Below, piece by piece: positions 57,018 through 64,000 of a stretch of DNA of 64,000 nt. The stretch is taken from NCBI RefSeq assembly GCF_018279165.1, contig NZ_CP047289.1:682001-746000 (forward strand). The letters are read 5' to 3'. Under the pieces are notes generated by a model. The model worked only from the letters and a program-made list of their open reading frames with translations, was not told the DNA's origin and did not search any database. Position 1 is the stretch's first letter. Every line of letters begins with the position of its first letter. The translations under genes were made by a program, and so were the position numbers. This stretch comes from Falsirhodobacter algicola (lineage in GTDB: Bacteria; Pseudomonadota; Alphaproteobacteria; Rhodobacterales; Rhodobacteraceae).

Positions 57018-58216
57018 CCGGCGCGCGCAAGCTGGGCCCGGTCGAATTCATCGCATTGATGGCGGCGACGATGGCCGTCGTGGCCTTCGCGATCGATTCG
57101 ACGCTGCCCGCCTTCCCCACGATCATCGCCGAGATGACGCCCGACGCGCCGAACCATGTGCAGCTGCTGATCACGACCTTCATGCTGGGCATTGGGATCG
57201 GCACGCTGGTGGTCGGCCCGCTGTCGGACGCCTATGGCCGCAAGCCGGTGCTGATCGGCTGCGCGGTCCTTTATTCCACCGGCGCGCTGCTGGCATGGCA
57301 GGCCCCCTCGCTGGAGCCGATGCTGGCGGCCCGCCTCGTGCAGGGCCTTGGCGCTGCGGGCGCGCGCGTCGTTACGGTGGCCCTTGTCCGCGACCTCTAC
57401 AAGGGGCGGGAGATGGCGCGCGTCGTCAGCTTCATCATGATGGTCTTCACGATCGTGCCCGCGATGGCGCCGATGATCGGCAGCGTCATCATCGGGGCGT
57501 TCGGCTGGCGCGCGCTTTTCCTCGCCTATGTGCTGATGTCGGCCATCACCTGCCTCTGGCTCGTGATCCGGCAGGAAGAGACGCTGCCCCCCGTTCAGCG
57601 CCGCCCCCTGCGGATCGGCACCCTGATCTCGGGCATGGCGGAGATCATGCGCAACCGCGTGGTGATGATGACGATCATCGCGCAGGGCTTTGCCTTCGGG
57701 TGCATGTTCTCCACCATCTCCTCGATCCAGCAGATCTTCACCGTGCGTTTCGATGCCGAGGCGACGTTCACCTATTGGTTCTTCGCCATCGCTGTGGTGG
57801 CAGGCTTCTCCAGCCTTCTGAACGCGGCGCTGGTGGTGAAGGTGGGGATGCGCATCCTCGTCACCTCGGTCCTGACGGCGGAGTTTCTGATCTCTCTCTC
57901 CATGGCCGTGCTGAATGGGTTCGACCTGCTGCCCGAAGGGGTCGCCTTTGCCGCGCAGATCCTGTGGACCATGTCGATGTTCGGGATGCTCGGCCTGTGC
58001 ATGGGCAATCTCAACGCGCTGGCGCTGGAACCGCTGGGCCATCTGGCAGGCCTCGGGGCCTCCGTCTCGGGCTGCATCGCCACGATCATGGCGGTGGTCT
58101 TGTCGCTGCCGGTGGGGCAATCGTTCGATGGGACGAACATTCCGCTGGCGATCGGGATGACCGTCTATACCGGCATCGCCCTTACCATCATGCTGGCCTT
58201 GCCGAAGCGTCACTGA
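57014..58216 (+). CDS. MFS multidrug transporter, Bcr/CflA family
   Basis: A 400-aa transporter with 12 predicted membrane spans. The loop 2–3 motif A GPLSDAYGRKPVLIG and the motif around helix 5 (TIVPAMAPMIGSVI) are characteristic of the Bcr/CflA drug-proton antiporter group. Substrate cannot be predicted; known members export bicyclomycin, chloramphenicol or cysteine. It is coupled to the FrnE-type gene (ATGA overlap), which hints at a thiol-linked role, though that is inference. The 3' end overlaps mfd by 7 bp on the opposite strand. Confidence 0.88.
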   Translation: MTGARKLGPVEFIALMAATMAVVAFAIDSTLPAFPTIIAEMTPDAPNHVQLLITTFMLGIGIGTLVVGPLSDAYGRKPVLIGCAVLYSTGALLAWQAPSLEPMLAARLVQGLGAAGARVVTVALVRDLYKGREMARVVSFIMMVFTIVPAMAPMIGSVIIGAFGWRALFLAYVLMSAITCLWLVIRQEETLPPVQRRPLRIGTLISGMAEIMRNRVVMMTIIAQGFAFGCMFSTISSIQQIFTVRFDAEATFTYWFFAIAVVAGFSSLLNAALVVKVGMRILVTSVLTAEFLISLSMAVLNGFDLLPEGVAFAAQILWTMSMFGMLGLCMGNLNALALEPLGHLAGLGASVSGCIATIMAVVLSLPVGQSFDGTNIPLAIGMTVYTGIALTIMLALPKRH

Positions 58217-61200
58217 CGCTTCGGTTTCACCACCTTCTCGGCCAGATCGCGTGCGATGGCGAAGGCGCCACGGATGCGGTCGGCCTCGGTCGCCCATTCG
58301 GCGGCGATCGTGATCTTATTGCCGACGACCTTCGCCTCGGGTTGCGCCTTCACGAAATCCACAAGTCCGGCCGGATTGGCGAATTTGTCGTTGTGGAACT
58401 GGATCGTCGCGCCCTTCGGCCCGGCATCCAGCCGCGAAATCCCGGCCCGCTTGCACATCGCCTTGATCCGCACCACAAGCATCAGGGTGTTCACCTCCTT
58501 TGGCAATTCGCCGAAACGGTCGATCAATTCGGCGGCGAACCCTTCTAGCTCCACCTTCGTTACAAGGCTGGACAAACGGCGGTAGAGGCCAAGGCGGATG
58601 TCAAGATCGGGGATATACTCCTCCGGGATCAGGACCGGCACGCCGATATTGATCTGCGGCGCCCATTGCTCGTCCATCTCGCTCAGGCCGCCGATCTCGC
58701 CCGAGCGGATCTTCTGGATCGTCTCCTCCAGCATGTTCTGATAGAGCTCGTAGCCGACCTCCTTGATATGGCCGGACTGCTCCTCGCCCAGAAGATTGCC
58801 CGCGCCGCGCAGGTCCAGATCGTGCGAGGCGAGGTTGAACCCCGCCCCCAGACTGTCGAGGCTGCTGAGCAGGCGAAGACGTTTTTGCGCCTGCGGCGTC
58901 AGCGCCGCGCGCGGTTTCGTCGTCAGATAGCAATAGGCCCGCGTCTTGGCCCGGCCCACCCGCCCACGGATCTGATAGAGCTGCGACAGGCCGAACATAT
59001 CGGCCCGGTGCACGATCATCGTGTTCGCCGTCGGAATATCGAGGCCGGATTCCACGATGGTCGTCGCCAGCAGCACATCGAACTTGCCGTCGTAGAAGGC
59101 GTTCATACGCTCATCCAACTCGCCGGCGGCCATCTGGCCATTGGCGATGGTGAAGGTGACTTCGGGCACCTGCTCGCGCAGGAACGCCTCGATCTCCGGC
59201 AGGTCGGACACGCGCGGCACGACGAAGAAGCTTTGCCCGCCGCGATACCGCTCGCGCAGCAACGCCTCGCGGATCGTGACCGTATCGAACTCCGAGACAT
59301 AGGTGCGTATCGCAAGCCGATCGACCGGCGGCGTCGCGATGATCGACAGATCGCGCACCCCCGTCAGCGACAGTTGCAACGTACGCGGAATGGGCGTCGC
59401 CGTAAGGGTCAGGACATGGATCTCCGAGCGCATCTCCTTCAGGCGTTCCTTGTGGGAGACGCCGAAATGCTGCTCCTCGTCGATGACCAGCAGGCCGAGG
59501 TTCTTGATCTTCACCCCTTTGGCCAGAAGCGCGTGGGTGCCGACGCAGATGTCCACCGTGCCGTCGGCCAGACCGGCGCGCGTTTCGGCGGCCTCCTTGG
59601 CGGGCACGAAGCGCGACAGTTGACGCACCTTGAACGGGAAGCCGCGGAAGCGTTCGGCAAAGCTGCGGAAATGCTGGCGCGCCAGCAGCGTCGTCGGGCA
59701 GATGACGGCGACCTGCATCCCGGCCATCGCGGCCACGAAGGCGGCGCGCATCGCCACCTCGGTCTTGCCGAAGCCGACATCGCCGACGACCAGCCGGTCC
59801 ATCGGGCGGCCCGCTTCCAGATCGCCGACGACATCGGCAATGGCCGAAAGCTGGTCGTCGGTTTCCTGATACGGAAAGCGGGCGGCGAACGCCTCCCACA
59901 TCTGATGCGGCGCTTCGAGGATCGGGGCGTGGCGCAGATGCCGCTCGGCGGCGATGCGCATCAGACGGTCGGCGATCTCGCGGATGCGTTCCTTCAGGCG
60001 GGCCTTCTTGGCCTGCCACGCGCCACCGCCCAGCTTGTCGAGAAGACCCTCCTCATGGCCATAGCGGCTTAGGAGTTCGATATTCTCCACCGGCAGGTAG
60101 AGCTTCGCATCGTCGGCATAGACGAGGTTCAGGTAATCATGCGGCGGACCGGGCCGGTTGCGCGGCGGCTGGGGCACGCGCAGCGTCTCCAGCCCCATAT
60201 AGCGGCCCACGCCATGTTCCACATGCACGACCAGATCGCCGGGGGACAGGGTATCCACCTCGCGCAGGAAGTTGTCGGATTTACGCTTCTTGCGCGGCTT
60301 TCCGACCAGCCGGTCGCCCAGAACGTCCTGTTCGGAGATGACGGCAAGCCCCGGCGCGATGAACCCGCTTTCCAGCGGCCAGACGATCAGGAACAGACCG
60401 CCCTTGCCGTCCTTGACCTGACGGAAATCGGCGACGCTGGCCGCGCTCAGATCCTGATCCTCCAGAAGGCCCTTCAGGCGTTCGCGCGCGCCTTCGGACC
60501 AACTGGCGACGACCACCTGCGCATCTTTGCGCAACGTGCGAATATGTGCGGCCAACGCCTCGAAAATGCTGACGTTTTCCTGCTGACGCTCGGGCGAGAA
60601 ATTGCGGCCGAGCCGCCCGCCGGCATCCAGAACGCCCGGTCCCGGCGCCTGCGCCAAGGGCGACAGCTGCACCGTGCGGTGCGGGGCCAAGCTTGCGGCC
60701 CATGCGGCATCGTCGAGATAGAGCGCGTCGGGCGCGACCGGCTTATAGACGGTATCGACGCGGTTCTTCTGGCCCATGGCTTCGCGCCGCGCGTCGTATT
60801 GATCGGCGATCCCTTCCCACCGCGAGAGGCGCGCGGGCGTCACCTGATCGTCGAGCATCACCGCCGCGTCCGGCATATAGTCGAACACCGTCTCCAGCCG
60901 ATCATGGAAGAAGGGGAGCCAATGCTCCATCCCCTGATGCTTGCGCCCGGCACTGACCGCCTCATAGAGCGGGTCGTTCGCGCCGCCCGCCCCGAACTCC
61001 ACCCGGTAGTTCTGGCGGAAGCGGGTGATCGCGCCTTCGTCCAGCATCACCTCCGACACGGGCGCCAGATCGAGCGTCTGAAGCTTTTGCGTCGAACGCT
61101 GGCTCTCGGCGTCGAACTGGCGCAGGCCGTCCAATGTGTCGCCGAAGAGATCAAGGCGGACCGGATCGCTTTCGGGCGGATAGATGTCGATGATGCCGCC

Positions 61201-61665
61201 GCGGATCGCGAAATCGCCGGGCTCGGCCACCGTGGTGACGGGGGAATAACCCATGCGGCCAAGGTAATCGCGCAGACGCTTTTCATCGATGCGGTCGCCG
61301 ACCTGCGCCGAGAAGCTGGCCCCGGCCACCGTCGCCCGCGACGGCACCTTCTGCGTTGCGGCGTTCAGCGTCGTCAGCAGCACGAAGGCCCCCGGACGCC
61401 CCTGCGCCAGCGCCGCAAGCGTGGCCATGCGCCGCGCCGCGATCAGCGGGTTCGGGGAGATGCGGTCATAGGGCAAACAATCCCATGCCGGGAATTCCAA
61501 CACCGGCACATCGGGGGCCATCACCGACAGCGCGGTGCGCATCGCCTCCAGCCGCTTGTCGTCGCGGGCGACATGGATGACCGGCGCGCCCTTGGCCAAT
61601 TCCTTCGCCAGAAGCCGGGCGTCGAAACCTTCGGGCGCACCCCCCAGAATGATACGGTCGGCCAT
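58210..61665 (-). CDS. mfd: Transcription-repair coupling factor Mfd
   Basis: A 1151-aa protein that removes stalled RNA polymerase and recruits UvrA. Order: UvrB-like N-terminal domains (about 1–340), the RNA polymerase-interacting module near 470–540 (PGDLVVHVEHGVGRYMGLE), the RecG-like translocase with GDVGFGKTEVAMRAAF, DEEQHFGVSHK and QIRGRVGRAKTRAY, and the C-terminal UvrA-masking domain. Full length. ATG at 61665 (MADRIILGGAPEG) was chosen over the frame at 61704, which enters the neighbouring gene. It overlaps the MFS gene by 7 bp at the 3' ends. Confidence 0.96.
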   Translation of the reverse strand: MADRIILGGAPEGFDARLLAKELAKGAPVIHVARDDKRLEAMRTALSVMAPDVPVLEFPAWDCLPYDRISPNPLIAARRMATLAALAQGRPGAFVLLTTLNAATQKVPSRATVAGASFSAQVGDRIDEKRLRDYLGRMGYSPVTTVAEPGDFAIRGGIIDIYPPESDPVRLDLFGDTLDGLRQFDAESQRSTQKLQTLDLAPVSEVMLDEGAITRFRQNYRVEFGAGGANDPLYEAVSAGRKHQGMEHWLPFFHDRLETVFDYMPDAAVMLDDQVTPARLSRWEGIADQYDARREAMGQKNRVDTVYKPVAPDALYLDDAAWAASLAPHRTVQLSPLAQAPGPGVLDAGGRLGRNFSPERQQENVSIFEALAAHIRTLRKDAQVVVASWSEGARERLKGLLEDQDLSAASVADFRQVKDGKGGLFLIVWPLESGFIAPGLAVISEQDVLGDRLVGKPRKKRKSDNFLREVDTLSPGDLVVHVEHGVGRYMGLETLRVPQPPRNRPGPPHDYLNLVYADDAKLYLPVENIELLSRYGHEEGLLDKLGGGAWQAKKARLKERIREIADRLMRIAAERHLRHAPILEAPHQMWEAFAARFPYQETDDQLSAIADVVGDLEAGRPMDRLVVGDVGFGKTEVAMRAAFVAAMAGMQVAVICPTTLLARQHFRSFAERFRGFPFKVRQLSRFVPAKEAAETRAGLADGTVDICVGTHALLAKGVKIKNLGLLVIDEEQHFGVSHKERLKEMRSEIHVLTLTATPIPRTLQLSLTGVRDLSIIATPPVDRLAIRTYVSEFDTVTIREALLRERYRGGQSFFVVPRVSDLPEIEAFLREQVPEVTFTIANGQMAAGELDERMNAFYDGKFDVLLATTIVESGLDIPTANTMIVHRADMFGLSQLYQIRGRVGRAKTRAYCYLTTKPRAALTPQAQKRLRLLSSLDSLGAGFNLASHDLDLRGAGNLLGEEQSGHIKEVGYELYQNMLEETIQKIRSGEIGGLSEMDEQWAPQINIGVPVLIPEEYIPDLDIRLGLYRRLSSLVTKVELEGFAAELIDRFGELPKEVNTLMLVVRIKAMCKRAGISRLDAGPKGATIQFHNDKFANPAGLVDFVKAQPEAKVVGNKITIAAEWATEADRIRGAFAIARDLAEKVVKPKRQ

Positions 61666-61673
61666 GCGTTCCC

Positions 61674-62189
61674 CTATGGCATCAACAGGCTGAGATTGCG
61701 CCACGCACCCCAGATGAAAGTCAGAAAAATCGTGCCGCCTGCAATGGCTTGCATGGCTATCTTATGCCAGATCAGCAGGCCGGCAAGGGCCTCGGCCCCC
61801 GGTGCGTCGCGCATCAGGCGGCGGGCCAGCCGTTCGCGCAGCGCCTCTATCAGGATCCATGGCAGAAGGAAGGGCAGCAGCGCCTGCGCCGCCTCCAGCC
61901 CGGACAGCGCCAGCGTCAGGAGGGCCGAGGCCGCGAACGCAAGCAGCGTCACCGCGATCATGCGCCGCGGCGCGGACACGGCCATGCGGCGGCGCACCTC
62001 GAAGCGGGCGAACCAGAGCGCCTCTTCGGCGGCGCGGGGATCGGACTGGGCGCGGATCGCCAGTTCCCCCGGCACGCCTAGCACGCGCCGCGTCACCACC
62101 GACCAGAAGAACCACAGCGCGATCCAGTACCACAGCACGGAGAACGACCGTAGGCTGATCAGCGAAAGAAAGAGGTCATACCATTGCAC
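61674..62189 (-). CDS. Small polytopic membrane protein (often named 'component of SufBCD complex')
   Basis: About 171 aa with three to four hydrophobic spans. The N-terminus WYDLFLSLISLRSFSVLWYW is characteristic of a Rhodobacterales family that databases label 'component of SufBCD complex'; I see no feature supporting a role in Fe-S assembly. Other visible spans lie around TLLAFAASALLTLAL, AQALLPFLLPWIL and the C-terminal IAGGTIFLTFIWGA. The start is uncertain: GTG at 62189 fits the family start, but the ribosome site is weak. It is 8 bp upstream of mfd on the same strand and divergent from hemB. Confidence 0.65.
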   Translation of the reverse strand: MQWYDLFLSLISLRSFSVLWYWIALWFFWSVVTRRVLGVPGELAIRAQSDPRAAEEALWFARFEVRRRMAVSAPRRMIAVTLLAFAASALLTLALSGLEAAQALLPFLLPWILIEALRERLARRLMRDAPGAEALAGLLIWHKIAMQAIAGGTIFLTFIWGAWRNLSLLMP

Positions 62190-62263
62190 GCTGCCGCGGT
62201 CTCCGTCCGTTTCGCCTCTACCTACCCTTGAGACAGGGGCATTTCCATGGCAGGACGCAATAA

Positions 62264-63319
<1,056 letters not shown>

Positions 63320-63383
63320 TCGGCGTGACAGATGCCGGGCGATGCGCTAGGCTTCGCCCGGGACAGATGAACGAGGGAACGAC

Positions 63384-63932
63384 ATGCTGAACCGGCGCAA
63401 TTTCCTGGCCGCCTCCGGGGTCACGCTGGCGCTTGGCGCCTGCGCCAATGGCGTGAACAGCAGTGGCGGCGCGATGATCGACGCGCGCGTGGATGTGGCG
63501 CGGGACTATCTGTTCCAGCAATATCCCGGCACGCGAGATCTGGCGGATCGGTCGGCGGGCGTGCTGTTCATGCCGCTCATCACCGAGGCCGGGCTTGGCA
63601 TCGGCGGCGCCTATGGGCGCGGCGCGCTGCGGATCAACGGCGCGACGGTGGATTACTATTCGGCCGCCAAGGCCACCGTGGGCTTCCAGATCGGGGCGCA
63701 GCAATACGCCCATGCGCTGTTCTTCATGACCCCGGCCTCGCTGGCGGAATTCCGCAGTTCTTCGGGGTGGGTCGCGGGGGCCGATCTGCGCTATGCCGTG
63801 CCCGAACAGGGCGGCAGCATCGGCAAGGACACGACCGAGATCAATCCCGTCATCGCGCTGGTCTATGGCCAGTCGGGCCTAATCGCCGGGGCCACGGTCG
63901 CGGGCACGAAATACACGCGCATCATTCCGTAA
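63384..63932 (+). CDS. SYLF-domain (YSC84-related) lipoprotein
   Basis: A 182-aa protein with a lipoprotein signal, starting MLNRRNFLAASG and lipobox LALGAC (Cys about 20), whose twin arginines also resemble a Tat motif. The SYLF domain follows: SAGVLFMPLITEAGLGIGGAYGRGALR, YYSAAKATVGFQIGAQQY and the C-terminal SGLIAGATVAGTKYTRI. SYLF domains bind phosphoinositides in eukaryotes; the bacterial role is unknown, probably membrane-associated. It lies 64 bp after hemB. The last 68 bp of the window beyond it hold nothing I can identify. Confidence 0.87.
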   Translation: MLNRRNFLAASGVTLALGACANGVNSSGGAMIDARVDVARDYLFQQYPGTRDLADRSAGVLFMPLITEAGLGIGGAYGRGALRINGATVDYYSAAKATVGFQIGAQQYAHALFFMTPASLAEFRSSSGWVAGADLRYAVPEQGGSIGKDTTEINPVIALVYGQSGLIAGATVAGTKYTRIIP

Positions 63933-64000
63933 GTCGTGACCTGACGGTTCTGGACCTGCGGGGGGCGATGGGGTAGCACCCGATCATCCCGCAGGGCCGA

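Overview
The window is a 64 kb chromosomal segment of a GC-rich alphaproteobacterium, most likely a Rhodobacterales (Rhodobacter/Paracoccus-like) species. This rests on the CtrA–SciP pair, an LpxI-type lipid A pathway, a HemB lacking the cysteine zinc site, an Atm1-type exporter, a GTTC-N7-GTTC type LexA box, and a dense gene arrangement full of 1–4 bp stop/start overlaps. I see no insertion sequences, prophage, integrase scars, CRISPR array or rRNA. No gene-free stretch reaches 300 bases; the longest (about 241 bp) is the divergent region at 7787–8027.

Layout, left to right. 1–3 kb: the 5' end of shikimate kinase (minus strand), then a plus-strand unit of a 45-aa membrane protein, a 501-aa exported protein and XerD. 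3–9 kb: an IalB-family protein meets a minus-strand envelope operon (L,D-transpeptidase, LpxD, acyl carrier protein, FabF-like synthase), with a MepK-like Tat-exported peptidase divergent from the transpeptidase. 8.6–19.2 kb: RlmE–Ppx, a fasciclin protein, tRNA-Gly(CCC), the zwf–pgl–pgi operon, an HNH endonuclease, an esterase, an NDUFAF6-like protein, CysS and an outer-membrane barrel. 19–29 kb: Uup, HisI, a degenerate Fe-S scaffold, a tiny membrane protein behind a LexA box, RecG, LigA, CtrA, SciP and MnmA.

28.7–40.3 kb is the conserved minus-strand run pyrH–frr–uppS–cdsA–dxr–rseP–bamA–skp–fabZ–lpxA–lpxI–lpxB. It supplies UMP kinase, ribosome recycling, isoprenoid and phospholipid precursors, outer-membrane assembly and lipid A. 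Its usual lpxD between skp and fabZ is absent; the only lpxD seen is in the operon at 3.6–7.8 kb. 40–50 kb: MiaA, a Tat-exported solute-binding protein, Der–BamB–YfgM (same set as in E. coli), an Atm1 exporter, LOG phosphoribohydrolase, a host-attachment family protein and Fe-SOD. 50–54 kb: tsf–rpsB and divergent psuK–psuG, followed by a candidate small RNA. 54–64 kb: a second solute-binding protein, a CsbD-like protein, an FrnE-type DsbA, a Bcr/CflA transporter, Mfd, a small membrane protein, HemB and a SYLF lipoprotein.

The observations I consider newest are: (1) a 38-aa single-span membrane protein with its own LexA box, Shine-Dalgarno and terminator (21.9–22.2 kb), resembling in design SOS-induced division inhibitors such as Caulobacter SidA; (2) an unannotated RNA of about 75 nt with promoter, stem-loop and intrinsic terminator at 53.89–54.00 kb; and (3) a relocated lpxD packaged with its own ACP and ketoacyl synthase.
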